64,000 nt of DNA from a candidate division KSB1 bacterium (GCA_034521575.1 JAXHMJ010000002.1:751692-815691); one strand, 5' to 3'. Shown: positions 9,408 through 17,965, counted from the stretch's first letter. The notes: a model not told the origin generated them from the sequence alone. Made by a program: numbers and translations.

Positions 9408-9755
9408 TTACGCTTTTACTGTTTTGACAATTTGTTCAAAAGCTTTCAGATCATGAACCGCCAGATCCGCAAGCATTTTCCGATTGATTTGAACATCTTT
9501 TATCTTCAAGGCATTCATGAGTGTGGAATAAGTCATATCAAACATACGCGAGGCAGCATTGATCCTCATAATCCACAATTTGCGCATTTCACGTTTTCTG
9601 ACCTTACGGTCACGATAAGAGTATTGCAGGCCTTTTTCAACCTGTTCTTTGGCGCTTTTGAACAGTCTATGCTTTCCGCCATAATATCCACGCGCTTCTT
9701 TCAGATATTTATTCCTTCGCCGGCGTGTGGGGGCTGACGAATGTGATCTTGGCAT
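9408..9755 (-). CDS. rplT: Ribosomal protein bL20
   Basis: 115 residues with the basic N-terminal helix (RRRNKYLKEARGYYGGKHRLF) and the globular part (LWIMRINAASRMFDMTYSTL), typical of bL20. A GGAGGAGTT ribosome-binding site precedes the ATG. bL20 is needed early in 50S assembly and in several bacteria represses its own operon; the infC-rpmI-rplT order here is the one in which such control is known. Confidence 0.97.
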   Translation of the reverse strand: MPRSHSSAPTRRRRNKYLKEARGYYGGKHRLFKSAKEQVEKGLQYSYRDRKVRKREMRKLWIMRINAASRMFDMTYSTLMNALKIKDVQINRKMLADLAVHDLKAFEQIVKTVKA

Positions 9756-9797
9756 AACTCCTCCATTTGCTAAGTGTTTACTGGCACAAGACGACCA

Positions 9798-9986
9798 TTA
9801 AATCATATGTTTAATGCGTTTGGCGTCCGCCTCGTGGACCAGGCCGGTTTTTCTCAAGTTTCTTTTGCGTTTTTGTGATTTTTTCGTCAAAATATGACTT
9901 GCATAAGCCTTATTTCGCCGTATTTTTCCACTGCCGGTCAGTCGAAAGCGTTTGGCAGCTGCCCGGCTTGATTTCATTTTTGGCAT
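9798..9986 (-). CDS. rpmI: Ribosomal protein bL35
   Basis: 62 residues, matching the family from [20 protein letters not shown] to the basic tail RIKHMI. It is a small 50S protein and lies between infC and rplT as in most bacteria, 12 bp after infC. Confidence 0.96.
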   Translation of the reverse strand: MPKMKSSRAAAKRFRLTGSGKIRRNKAYASHILTKKSQKRKRNLRKTGLVHEADAKRIKHMI

Positions 9987-9998
9987 ATCACGACCTCT

Positions 9999-10514
9999 TT
10001 ATTTTTTAACCAGGAACAGGGTCAACTGCGCCCCTTCCAGTTTTGTATCTTTTTCAATTTTGGCAATATCAGAAAGTTCTTCTTTCATCCGATCCAACAG
10101 TTGCGCGCCGTACTCGCGGTGTGCGTTTTCACGACCTCTGAACATCACAGTTCCTTTGACCCGATTCCCGCTTTCGAGAAATTTTCGGGCGTGACGCATT
10201 TTGAATTGAAAGTCGTGTTCTTCTATCTTGGGTCTCAGCCGAATTTCCTTGGTAACGATCGTATGCTGTTTCTTTTTCTGTTCTTTTTCCTTCTTAGCAA
10301 GTTCATACTGGTATTTGCCATAGTCCATAATCTTGCAGACGGGCGGCTTGGCATTCGGAGAAATCTCCACCAAGTCCAATCCGACCTGATTTGCTTCTTC
10401 CATTGCTTTTTCCGGACTCACAATTCCTACCTGATTCCCATCGGCTCCGATCAATCGAATAGATGGGGCGTTGATGTGTTCATTAATACGAACTTTTTGC
10501 TTTTTAATATTCAA
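9999..10514 (-). CDS. infC: Translation initiation factor IF-3
   Basis: 171 residues with the N-domain (RINEHINAPSIRLIGADG), linker, and C-domain (EIRLRPKIEEHDFQFKMRHA). IF-3 prevents premature subunit joining and selects start codons. The longest start is TTG at 10514-10512, but the AGGAGG ribosome-binding site ends only two bases before it. An in-frame ATT at 10508-10506 has an ideal 8-base spacing, and AUU starts that allow IF-3 self-regulation are known in other infC genes. I keep the longer frame and flag the AUU as likely. The gene is 9 bp downstream of thrS. Confidence 0.95.
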   Translation of the reverse strand: MNIKKQKVRINEHINAPSIRLIGADGNQVGIVSPEKAMEEANQVGLDLVEISPNAKPPVCKIMDYGKYQYELAKKEKEQKKKQHTIVTKEIRLRPKIEEHDFQFKMRHARKFLESGNRVKGTVMFRGRENAHREYGAQLLDRMKEELSDIAKIEKDTKLEGAQLTLFLVKK

Positions 10515-10523
10515 CTCCTCCTC

Positions 10524-12434
10524 TTAATTTTGCTTTTCATTTACTTTTTCCCGGATCATATCGATAAAAGTATCCAAAGCCATTGTACCCTGATCTCCGT
10601 CATGGTGTTTGCGAACAGAGACCGTTTCGTCTTTGATTTCTTTATCGCCTACAATCAGCATATAAGGGATTTTTGTCGTTTCTCCTTCCCTTATTTTGTA
10701 ACCAACCTTCTCGTTACGATCATCCAGCCTGACGCGAATACCTTGCTTTTTTAGCTGTTTATATACTTTTTCTGCGTACTCGTGTTGTTTATCTGTAATC
10801 GGAATTACGTTTACCTGAACAGGTGCCAGCCATAAAGGAAATGCACCCGCATAATGTTCAATGAGAACTCCGAAAAATCGTTCCAAACTTCCTAAAAGCG
10901 CGCGATGAATCATAATCGGGCGCTGTTTTTCACCGTCATCGCCGATAAAAGAAATATCAAACCGCTCCGGCTCATTAAAGTCAACCTGAATCGTGGAACA
11001 TTGCCAGGACCGGCCGATTGAATCCCGGATCTTTATATCAATCTTGGGCCCGTAAAACACACCTTCTCCGGGATCGACTTGATAGTCCACACCTGCTTTT
11101 TCCAGTCCCTCTTTGAGCGCCTGTGTCGCCTTGTCCCAATTGTCCTCTGTTCCTACAAATTGCTCCGGTTTAGTAGAAAGATACACATCCAGATCATTAA
11201 AACCAAATGCTTTAAGCATATCAGTTGAAAATTTAAGTATCTTGAAAACCTCTTCATTTAACTGGTCAGGACGGCAGATAATGTGTGCGTCATCCTGTGT
11301 AAATCCGCGTACCCGGAGCAAACCGTGCAGAACGCCGGATCGTTCATAGCGGTATACTGTTCCCAGTTCCGCCCAGCGGATCGGCAGATCACGATAACTC
11401 CGCATCTGGCTTTTATAAATCAGCAAATGAAACGGACAATTCATGGGCTTGACCAAATAATCCTGTTCATCGACCTGCATGGGAGAATACATATTTTCGC
11501 TGAAAAAGTCCAAATGTCCGCTGGTGCTCCACAAATCTGCACGCGCAATGTGCGGAGAGATAACAAATTCGTATTCGGCCTGCAGATGTCTCTGGCGCCA
11601 AAATTCTTCAATCTTATATCGTATAAACGCACCGTTGGGATGCCACAAAACGAGACCGGGTCCGATTTGGTCGTTAATGCTGAACAGGTCAAGTTCTTTT
11701 CCAAGCTTACGGTGGTCCCGGCGCCTGGCTTCTTCAAGACGGTTCAGATAATCCTCAAGCATTGACTTTTTCGGAAAGGATACGCCGTAAACCCGCTGCA
11801 GCATGGGATTTTTTTCATCACCCAGCCAGTAGGCGCCTGCGACGCTGAGCAATTTAAAGTAACGTATATATCCTGAAGACGGAACATGCGGGCCGCGGCA
11901 CAAATCAACAAAACTTCCCTCCTGATAAACGCTGGGAGATTCGCCCAAACGCTCGATTTGTTCAACTTTGTAGGTTTCGTTCAACTCTTTAAACAGATCA
12001 AGAGCTTCATCACGACTCATGTTTTTTCGTTCAAAGGGCTCATCGCACTTTACGATCTCTTGCATTTTATCAGAAATTTTTTCAAGATCATCCGGAGTCA
12101 GGTTTTTATCAAGGTCGACGTCGTAATAGAATCCGTTTTCCACAGGAGGACCAAATGCAAATTGGGCTTCCGGGTATATTTCTTTAATTGCATGGGCCAT
12201 CACATGAGCCGAGCTGTGCCAGAAAATATCTTGTCCCTCAGCCGTATTGAAGGTGAGAAAAACAATTTTACCGTCTTCCTGAATCGTATGATCCAGATCA
12301 ATGGCCTTGTCGTTCAATTTTGCCGCGAGCGCTTCCTTTTTTAATCGTCCCCCGATTTCAAGCAAAATATCCCGGGCAGTGGTTCCCATATTATATGATT
12401 TTGTCTTTCCGTCTGGAAAAGTAATATTCGGCAA
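10524..12434 (-). CDS. thrS: Threonyl-tRNA synthetase
   Basis: About 636 residues. Domains in order: TGS (about 1-60, ITFPDGKTKSYNMGTTARDI), the editing domain with the HSSAHVMAHA motif, class II core with zinc ligands in MNCPFH, HIICRPDQ and IHRALLGS, and the C-terminal anticodon-binding domain (VNVIPITDKQHEYA). I chose the TTG start at 12434 because TGGAGG lies six bases upstream; the frame also extends to an ATG at 12452 inside that ribosome-binding site. A terminator-like hairpin (12463-12498) sits just ahead of the gene, between it and the tRNA cluster. Confidence 0.96.
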   Translation of the reverse strand: MPNITFPDGKTKSYNMGTTARDILLEIGGRLKKEALAAKLNDKAIDLDHTIQEDGKIVFLTFNTAEGQDIFWHSSAHVMAHAIKEIYPEAQFAFGPPVENGFYYDVDLDKNLTPDDLEKISDKMQEIVKCDEPFERKNMSRDEALDLFKELNETYKVEQIERLGESPSVYQEGSFVDLCRGPHVPSSGYIRYFKLLSVAGAYWLGDEKNPMLQRVYGVSFPKKSMLEDYLNRLEEARRRDHRKLGKELDLFSINDQIGPGLVLWHPNGAFIRYKIEEFWRQRHLQAEYEFVISPHIARADLWSTSGHLDFFSENMYSPMQVDEQDYLVKPMNCPFHLLIYKSQMRSYRDLPIRWAELGTVYRYERSGVLHGLLRVRGFTQDDAHIICRPDQLNEEVFKILKFSTDMLKAFGFNDLDVYLSTKPEQFVGTEDNWDKATQALKEGLEKAGVDYQVDPGEGVFYGPKIDIKIRDSIGRSWQCSTIQVDFNEPERFDISFIGDDGEKQRPIMIHRALLGSLERFFGVLIEHYAGAFPLWLAPVQVNVIPITDKQHEYAEKVYKQLKKQGIRVRLDDRNEKVGYKIREGETTKIPYMLIVGDKEIKDETVSVRKHHDGDQGTMALDTFIDMIREKVNEKQN

Positions 12435-12462
12435 TCGAAACCTCCAATTCATAAATGGCTAT

Positions 12463-12498
12463 AAAAAGAAAACCGCCTGTTTATTACATAAAAGGCGG
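12463..12498 (-). terminator. Intrinsic terminator after the tRNA cluster, ahead of thrS
   Basis: On the minus strand CCGCCT (12498-12493) pairs with AGGCGG (12478-12473) around a 14-base loop and is followed by TTTTCTTTTT. It lies 22 bases after the last tRNA (Val) and about 29 bases before the thrS start, so it can end the tRNA transcript or attenuate read-through into thrS. Confidence 0.75.
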
Positions 12499-12519
12499 CT
12501 CATTTTAACCCTGAAAATG

Positions 12520-12593
12520 TGGGCGGTACTGGATTTGAACCAGTGACCTCTTGCATGTCAAGCAAGCACTCTAACCAACTGAGCTAACCGCCC
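12520..12593 (-). tRNA. tRNA-Val (anticodon GAC)
   Basis: Acceptor stem GGGCGGT/ACCGCCC, discriminator A, D-arm TTAGCTCAGTTGG, anticodon arm CTTGC-TTGACAT-GCAAG with anticodon GAC, and T-loop GGTTCAAATCC. No encoded CCA. It is the last tRNA of a four-gene cluster. Confidence 0.96.
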
Positions 12594-12642
12594 TGTTCCT
12601 TTATAAAAAAAAGCGCACCATCAGGTTACGCTGTCTTTACTG

Positions 12643-12729
12643 TGCCGAGGGCCGGAATCGAACCGGCACGGACTTGAAAAGCCCGAGGGATTTTAAGTCC
12701 CTTGCGTCTACCAATTTCGCCACCCCGGC
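12643..12729 (-). tRNA. tRNA-Leu (anticodon TAA)
   Basis: 87 bases with the long variable arm expected for leucine. Acceptor GCCGGGG/CCTCGGC (one G-U), anticodon arm AGGGA-CTTAAAA-TCCCT with anticodon TAA, variable arm CGGGCTTTTCAAGTCCG, T-loop GGTTCGATTCC. No encoded CCA. Confidence 0.96.
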
Positions 12730-12742
12730 CAAGCTCAGCTTG

Positions 12743-12818
12743 TGGAGGCGGCGATCGGAGTCGAACCGATGAATAGAGGTTTTGCAGACCTCCGCCTTAG
12801 CCACTTGGCTACGCCGCC
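12743..12818 (-). tRNA. tRNA-Cys (anticodon GCA)
   Basis: Acceptor GGCGGCG/CGCCGCC, discriminator T and an encoded CCA, anticodon arm GAGGT-CTGCAAA-ACCTC with anticodon GCA, T-loop GGTTCGACTCC. It is the only tRNA in the window with an encoded CCA. Confidence 0.96.
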
Positions 12819-12834
12819 CTATATTCAGTGATTG

Positions 12835-12906
12835 AGCGGGAGACGAGATTCGAACTCGCGACCCCAACCTTGGCAAGGTTGTGTTCTACCACTGAACTAC
12901 TCCCGC
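12835..12906 (-). tRNA. tRNA-Gly (anticodon GCC)
   Basis: Acceptor GCGGGAG/CTCCCGC, discriminator T, anticodon arm CAACC-TTGCCAA-GGTTG with anticodon GCC, T-loop AGTTCGAATCT. It is the first gene of the tRNA cluster, 12 bases after the -10 box. Confidence 0.96.
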
Positions 12907-12918
12907 TTAAAGTTTTAT

Positions 12919-12947
12919 AATATAGTACTTTTGTCATTATCATGCAA
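12919..12947 (-). promoter_or_regulatory. Sigma70-type promoter of the tRNA cluster
   Basis: On the minus strand TTGCAT (12947-12942) and TATATT (12924-12919) are separated by exactly 17 bases, and tRNA-Gly starts 13 bases further on. The -10 hexamer is identical to those of the csp and rex promoters in this window. Confidence 0.75.
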
Positions 12948-13017
12948 GATATTTTCTCCATAAATCATAAAAAAATGGTCTTTTTCTACCGGCTTTTTTG
13001 AATTCGGGCTGTTTTAT

Positions 13018-14008
13018 TTAATATGGTTCCCGACTCGACAGTTCCTGTTTCAACTTTAAATAACTTTCGTAGCGATTCTGATCCAGAGTTCCGTTTTCCA
13101 CGGATTGTTTGACCGCACAATCCGGTTCTTGCCGATGCCTGCAGTTTCTGAAGCGGCAATGCCGGGCCAGGTCCCGAATATCCTGGAACGCCCGCTCCAG
13201 ACCGTCCTCGCTATCATACAAGTGTATGGCCCGCATACCCGGATTGTCAATGACGATCCTGCCATCCTGCAAAATAAATAACTGTCGATGCGTGGTGGTG
13301 TGCATCCCGCGTCCGGTATCCGCTTGCGGGTCAGCGACTTGCATTTTATTCTCTCCGAACAAAGCATTCAGGAGCGTCGACTTGCCCACGCCGGAAGAGC
13401 CGATAAAGGCCAGAGTCGATCCTTGCGCGCCATATTGGTTCAAGGCATCAAGTCCCTCCTGCTCACGCGCCCGGGTGACGTGTACAGGGATAGTTGGGGC
13501 GATGCTGCGAACGCGTTCCACCTGAGTTTGAATATCCTCACAAAGATCCGACTTGTTGAGAACGATGACCGGATCTGCGCCACTCTCACCAATAATTGTC
13601 AGATAGCGTTCGATGCGCCTGAGATTCACAGCGTGTATCGAGGCCGATCACCAAAAATATAATATCCACATTGGCAATTATAACCTGTATCGATGAACGC
13701 TGACGTCCCTTTCGCGTCGCTGTATCGCGTTTGAGTTCGGTCTTTCTGGGTAAAACAGATTCAATTCTTGCGTGTGCGTCTGTTTTTTTATAGACCACCC
13801 AATCTCCGATCACCGGAAGTTGTGACGGGTCTGCTGCTTTGTGGTACAAACGACCGGATATGACCGCCGGAATTTCGCCCTCGATCCCCAAGATTCTGTA
13901 TTTATTCTTTTGCTGCAGACAAATACGCCCCACATGGCGGTTTTTTGCCAGGTCAGGCGCGTGTTTGCCGATAAATTCATCCCATCCTGCACGTTCAAGG
14001 CTTGTCAT
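13018..14008 (-). CDS. rsgA: RsgA, ribosome small subunit-dependent GTPase A (one frameshift)
   Basis: A circularly permuted GTPase for late 30S maturation. The N-terminal OB-like part has GRLYHKAADPSQLPVIGDWV and ends at IIFLVIGLD; after a frame change near 13636 the protein continues NLRRIERYLTIIGESG, with G4 NKSD, the P-loop GSSGVGKSTLLNAL, G3 DNPGM and the C-terminal zinc knuckle (CRFRNCRH...DCAVKQ). Both halves are full, so one extra base (or two missing) explains the break. Its ATG overlaps the trmB stop (ATGA). Confidence 0.9.
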
Positions 14009-14673
14009 TGGTCTTCACCGGGATGAAAAGTACATCTAAACAAGGCATGTCCACTCTGCATGTATTTTTGTTCAAACAAGGTAAGGGGAGTTTCCGGTTC
14101 GAATTGAGTCCAAACCGCCTTTTTGCCGGTGATATAGTGAACAGCGATTGAAAACTCTTGGACGTAAACCGACCAATTGCTGCGAAGTTCTATTTCGTTT
14201 CCAAGGTGCATCAGACAGCCGAACGCCGGGTGACCGTGGATTCTACGCCGCAAATGCTGTTTTTTAGGCCATGGATTGGGGTATAAAATATAATGTTTTT
14301 TGATTGTCCACTCATTCTGTACAGCCAAACGCCAGAAATCGAAATATTCAGCCTGAATGAATCTTGTATTACCGCTGTCCGGATGTTTCCGCGCCTTTTT
14401 AATCCGGGTTAAAGATTTATCTATGCCAATAATCAATGCATCCGGGTGCAGTCTAGACAAAACCCGTACGCTTTCCCCTGTACCGCATCCGGAATCCAGT
14501 ATAACATCGCCGTCAAAGTTACTGATTTTGGAATTGATCCACTCAAAGGCGTTTCGGGTATGATCCGGAACCGGTTTACGGTAAGTAGTTTGGCGCGTCC
14601 GGTCCAAAGTATCATACAGCTTTTCATGACGAAATTGCTGATTTGATTGTATTCTACGGCTATTCCGGTTCAT
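14005..14673 (-). CDS. trmB: TrmB-like tRNA (guanine-N7-)-methyltransferase
   Basis: 222 residues. The Rossmann SAM-binding motif is LDSGCGTGESVRVL and the TrmB hallmark is YPNPWPKKQHLRRRIHGHP. It would methylate G46 of tRNAs. The variant 'HGHPAF' replaces the more usual 'H..R' context, so a divergent member of COG0220 cannot be excluded. It overlaps coaX upstream and rsgA downstream by ATGA junctions, placing it in the xerD-birA-coaX-trmB-rsgA operon. Confidence 0.85.
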   Translation of the reverse strand: MNRNSRRIQSNQQFRHEKLYDTLDRTRQTTYRKPVPDHTRNAFEWINSKISNFDGDVILDSGCGTGESVRVLSRLHPDALIIGIDKSLTRIKKARKHPDSGNTRFIQAEYFDFWRLAVQNEWTIKKHYILYPNPWPKKQHLRRRIHGHPAFGCLMHLGNEIELRSNWSVYVQEFSIAVHYITGKKAVWTQFEPETPLTLFEQKYMQSGHALFRCTFHPGEDQ

Positions 14674-15439
14674 TTTCCATTGAGATTTTGATAAATATAG
14701 TACAATCCCTTTAATGTCAGGTGGGATTCCAGTTTATAATTTACATCCAGCTCATTCACTACCACAGGCGCCAGTCCGCCTGTTGCAATTTTGGTTGTTG
14801 TTTCTCCCAGCTCTTTGTCAATTCTTCGCGTTATGCCGTTAATCATCTCTACCGTTCCCCACATCAGACCGGACTGCATACTTTTAACGGTCGTATTGCC
14901 GACAACCGTATCGGGGAATTCCAGGGAGATGCTCGGAAGCCGGGCGGCTCGCTGATGCAAAAGCTGCGAAGACATCTCGATACCGGGCGCAATAACACCG
15001 CCGCGGTAATGTCCCTGACGCGAAATCACATCGAATGACGTGGCGGTGCCGAAATCAACAATGAGCAGAGGCGGGTCATAAAGGGTATACCCGGCAACCG
15101 CATTGCATATCCTGTCACTGCCGACATCTTTGGGAGAATTATAGTCTATTTCAATACCCATATCCAGGTCGGATTCCACCAGGGTGTACGGACACGACAA
15201 ATATTTTCCGCCATTTTTCCAGAATCAAACGTCCGGTTCGGCACCACAGAGGATATGATCACACCAGTGGTCTTTTCCAGTTCGAATCCGCGGGTTCGGC
15301 AGATCGCCTGCATCAGCACCCAGGTTTCATCCTCGGTTCGTTCAATGGTACTTGAAAGCCGCCAGTGCAGCACGAGTTTCTTGTTCTCCCATAGTCCGGC
15401 TACAACCTGTGTATTGCCGATATCAATCGTCAACAGCAT
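14670..15439 (-). CDS. coaX: CoaX, type III pantothenate kinase (one homopolymer frameshift)
   Basis: First step of CoA synthesis. N-terminal phosphate-binding motif LLTIDIGNTQVVAGLW, then GVIISSVVPNRT; the second half has SPKDVGSDRICNAVAGY, the DFGTATSFDVIS phosphate-2 motif and GGVIAPG. The two halves are in different frames: at 15204-15207 a run of four T (A on the coding strand) should be five, which restores MAEKYLSCPYTL. Essential gene, so the shift is most likely a sequence error. Its start overlaps the birA end by 17 bases. Confidence 0.9.
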
Positions 15440-16172
15440 TGGTTTTCCTCATTTTATATTTTGAATTCTCAAAGATGTGATGCTGCTTATCAGGAGTCTC
15501 GACAATCGCCTCCCCCTGTTCATTAATGCTCCTGAAAATCCCGCCGCGTTTGCCCGAGCCATCCATTAAATGAATCGGACTGTCAATGTGATCACAATAG
15601 GACAACCACTCCTGTATCAGCTCGTGAAACGGTTTCCGCATCTCGAAATAGCTCGAAAACCGGTAAAACTCGGCACAAATCGATTCAAACAATTCATCAC
15701 GATCGATATATCTGCCGGTTTGTGTTAATATGGAACCGGCTTCCGACAGACCGCTAAAATCATTTTGGTCTTGGGAAACATTTATCCCCACTCCGATTAC
15801 AACAGTCTTTATGGTATCAGACTGCCAGCTGCTCTCGACCAGAATGCCCGCGATTTTGCGATTATTCATCACAATATCATTCGGCCATTTGACAGCAGCC
15901 TTAATATTTAGCTGAGCCAGGGCTCTGATAAGTGCAATAGCCGGGCATATAGATAAATTAGTCGCCGGCTGAAAAGTTATGTGCGGTTTGATAAGCATAG
16001 AGAACAACAGACTTTTACCGCGCATTGAAGCCCATTCATGCCCACGGCGTCCTTTTCCCCGGGATTGCTGTTCGGCACAGACCAAGGTGCCGCTCGCCAA
16101 TGAATTCTGATGTCGTTTCAGATATTCATTGGTCGAATCAGTTGTTTCAAGATGAATAATATTTGTTTTCAT
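15423..16172 (-). CDS. birA: BirA-like biotin-[acetyl-CoA-carboxylase] ligase, no DNA-binding domain
   Basis: About 249 residues from the ATG at 16172 (MKTNIIHLETTDSTNEYL). Biotin-binding motifs STNEYL, GRKGRRGHEW-type (here SRGKGRRGHEW), and KWPNDIVMNNRKIAGILVE are present. It lacks the N-terminal helix-turn-helix of E. coli BirA, so it is a ligase and probably not a repressor. A longer TTG-initiated frame to 16211 exists but lies inside xerD and has no better ribosome-binding site. C-terminal SH3-like segment near GSGKRGGIFRSINEQGEAIV. Confidence 0.9.
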   Translation of the reverse strand: MKTNIIHLETTDSTNEYLKRHQNSLASGTLVCAEQQSRGKGRRGHEWASMRGKSLLFSMLIKPHITFQPATNLSICPAIALIRALAQLNIKAAVKWPNDIVMNNRKIAGILVESSWQSDTIKTVVIGVGINVSQDQNDFSGLSEAGSILTQTGRYIDRDELFESICAEFYRFSSYFEMRKPFHELIQEWLSYCDHIDSPIHLMDGSGKRGGIFRSINEQGEAIVETPDKQHHIFENSKYKMRKTNAVDD

Positions 16173-17106
16173 CACGTTTGCTGTTTTTTTTCCATAATGC
16201 GCCCGTTTCAAGCGGGTGAAACTGATGATGAATAGTTTTCAAACGCTTGCTGTCCAGATGCGTATAGATCTGAGTGGTTGTGATATCAGCATGTCCCAGC
16301 ATCTCCTGCACCGCCCTCAAATCGGCTCCGTTTTCCACCAGATGTGTGGCAAATGAATGACGAATGGTGTGCGGGCTGGTAAATTTGTCAATATTCGCCT
16401 GCTGCGTATACTTTTTAATCAGTTTCCATATACTCTGACGGGATATTTTTTTGCCGAATCGGTTCAAAAAAACAACTTCATGGGCCAGTCCCAAATTGGA
16501 TTTGACAATACGCGGACCGTTTATATAATCACGCAGCCACGCCAAAGAAGTGTTTGAAATGGGCACAAGCCGCTCTTTTTGACCTTTTCCGTATATCAGA
16601 ACAAACTCATCCTGCCAAAAAACATGTGGTATTTTAAGATGCACACATTCGGACACCCGCACGCCGGTCGCATAAAGGAATTCGAGTATAGCCCGGTCAC
16701 GAAGCCCGGTTTCCGTCCCGGTGTCCGGCTGTTCAAGCAGCCGCTCTATCTCGTGAATATTCAAGACTTCTGGAAGTTTCATCCAGGGCTTGGAAACCAC
16801 CACATCTTCAGTCGGATCGGTATCCGTCAGATTTTCAGCTATTAAAAAATGATGAAACGCGCGTACGGCCGAAAGGTTTCTTGAAATTGTGGATTGGCCG
16901 AGATTTAAATCCATCAAGATATTTAAATAATCATTAACATGCTGTAATTGAATAGATTGGGGTGTAATTACAGATTGACGGGTGAGAATGTCAATATAAC
17001 GGACAAGATCGCGTTGATAGGCGTCAAGGGTATTTGCAGAGACCTGGCGTTCGATCTGCAGATAGTCAAGAAACTGTTTCAGATAATCATATAATTTGCT
17101 TTCCAT
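16147..17106 (-). CDS. xerD: XerD/XerC-type tyrosine recombinase
   Basis: 319 residues. N-terminal SAM-like core-binding domain (about 10-100) and a C-terminal catalytic domain with the R-K-H-R-H-Y set: ATGVRVSECVHLKIP, GKGQKERLVPI, HTIRHSFATHLVENG, LGHADITTTQIYTH. The family resolves chromosome dimers at dif with FtsK. The last 25 residues (after FHPLETG) extend beyond the usual end and overlap birA by 26 bases. No integrase-adjacent phage genes are seen, so a housekeeping Xer is most likely; XerC versus XerD cannot be settled from sequence alone. Confidence 0.9.
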   Translation of the reverse strand: MESKLYDYLKQFLDYLQIERQVSANTLDAYQRDLVRYIDILTRQSVITPQSIQLQHVNDYLNILMDLNLGQSTISRNLSAVRAFHHFLIAENLTDTDPTEDVVVSKPWMKLPEVLNIHEIERLLEQPDTGTETGLRDRAILEFLYATGVRVSECVHLKIPHVFWQDEFVLIYGKGQKERLVPISNTSLAWLRDYINGPRIVKSNLGLAHEVVFLNRFGKKISRQSIWKLIKKYTQQANIDKFTSPHTIRHSFATHLVENGADLRAVQEMLGHADITTTQIYTHLDSKRLKTIHHQFHPLETGALWKKNSKRDENKYYSS

Positions 17107-17124
17107 CGCAAAAGCATCTGCCGG

Positions 17125-17568
17125 TCAGTCTTTATCATCCGGCAAAATATCGTCTACAAGAGACAAGGCTACACCGGACAGCATAATTTCCGGACCCAGC
17201 TTTGAAAAATCTCCGGATAAAAGTTCACGATCAACATTGGTATAAAGGCTGCAGCCGGCTTCTTTTTCAACAATTAAACCTGAAAGCTTTCCACCGCTTT
17301 CTCCTATAAAAGTGACTTCTCCAAGCATATCACTGACCACATAGCCGGTGCAAAAGTGTAACTGCAAATGAGCGCTGGGTGCATAAACGCTAACCAGATT
17401 GCCTTTGCGTGAGCCAATCTGTAAATCCGGGTAAATTTCAACCGAAAGTTTATTTCCCCGCTCTTCATTGTAAAGCTCAAACCTGTAGTTGTTGCTCTTA
17501 AACTTGGGTTCGACACCGAGCGTCTTTGAAATTTTTTTAATATCTTTTTCTTTAAATACTGTGTTCAT
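17125..17568 (-). CDS. Conserved-looking protein of unknown function
   Basis: About 147 residues from the ATG at 17568 (MNTVFKEKDIKKISKTLGVEP); an upstream frame extends to 17619 into the csp terminator and is less likely. No signal peptide, membrane span or catalytic motif is recognised. The body is mixed beta (FELYNEERGNKLSVEIYP, VSVYAPSAHLQLHFCTGYVV, GEVTFIGESGGKLSGLIVEK) and ends in an acidic DDILPDDKD. It is 18 bp ahead of xerD on the same strand. I do not recognise the family. Confidence 0.6.
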   Translation of the reverse strand: MNTVFKEKDIKKISKTLGVEPKFKSNNYRFELYNEERGNKLSVEIYPDLQIGSRKGNLVSVYAPSAHLQLHFCTGYVVSDMLGEVTFIGESGGKLSGLIVEKEAGCSLYTNVDRELLSGDFSKLGPEIMLSGVALSLVDDILPDDKD

Positions 17569-17605
17569 ATTACGCACCGATAAACCAACATCGCCATTAA
17601 GAGAC

Positions 17606-17635
17606 CAAAAACCCCACAATTGAATGCGGGGTTTT
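17606..17635 (-). terminator. Intrinsic terminator downstream of the cold-shock gene
   Basis: Minus-strand AAAACCCCGCA pairs with TGTGGGGTTTTT around a short loop; the CCCC/GGGG core with a following T run is a typical rho-independent terminator. It ends the csp transcript about 20 bases after its stop. Confidence 0.85.
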
Positions 17636-17655
17636 GATTAGGGAGTCAAAAGATG

Positions 17656-17856
17656 TCAGGCAGAAACCACTTTGGTGGCCTGAAGGCCTTTATCACCTTG
17701 AACAAACTCGAATTCAACTTCGGAACCATCTGCCAGAGTTTTAAAGCCGTCCATTTCGATAACTGAAAAATGGACAAACACATCTTCACCTTCATCCTGT
17801 TCAATGAAACCGTAACCTTTGGAATCATTAAACCATTTAACTCTCCCTCTCTGCAT
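17656..17856 (-). CDS. Cold-shock domain protein (CspA family)
   Basis: 66 residues, the usual CspA length. RNP-1 (KGYGFIEQ) and RNP-2 (VFVHFSVI) RNA-binding motifs are intact, preceded by RGRVKWFND. It is a single-stranded nucleic-acid chaperone. It forms its own transcription unit: consensus promoter at 17966-17994, a leader of about 100 bases that can fold, a CGGAGG ribosome-binding site at 17864-17869 and a terminator at 17606-17635. Confidence 0.97.
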   Translation of the reverse strand: MQRGRVKWFNDSKGYGFIEQDEGEDVFVHFSVIEMDGFKTLADGSEVEFEFVQGDKGLQATKVVSA

Positions 17857-17959
17857 GGTAAAACCTCCGATTGTGACTATGGAACGCTCAACTGATTTGT
17901 AGATATGCTTCCAACATTAAGTTGAGACGATCCTTCCGCTTACTCCCTCTACAAATCAG
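17857..17959 (-). promoter_or_regulatory. Structured 5' leader of the cold-shock gene
   Basis: The leader contains a perfect 11-bp inverted repeat, CTGATTTGTAG (17959-17949) with CTACAAATCAG (17902-17892), enclosing 46 bases. Inside that loop CTCAAC (17926-17921) can instead pair with GTTGAG (17892-17887) located just 3' of the stem, sharing one base with it, so the two foldings partly compete. The inner CAAC-TTAAT-GTTG also forms a small hairpin. The layout suggests a temperature- or RNA-folding-controlled leader, as known for cspA genes; the mechanism here is inferred. Confidence 0.55.
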
Positions 17960-17965
17960 GCTTGA

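Noticed and set aside
10101..10754. A 217-codon plus-strand open frame across infC and thrS
   Set aside because: Antisense to two conserved translation genes and rich in improbable aromatic runs.
12637..12876. A 79-codon open frame on the minus strand across the tRNA cluster
   Set aside because: It lies entirely over tRNA-Leu, tRNA-Cys and part of tRNA-Gly and is a by-product of tRNA sequence, with no ribosome-binding site.
16147..17106. XerD-like recombinase as part of an integrated element
   Set aside because: The neighbours are core genes in tight operon spacing; no attachment repeats or phage genes are found.
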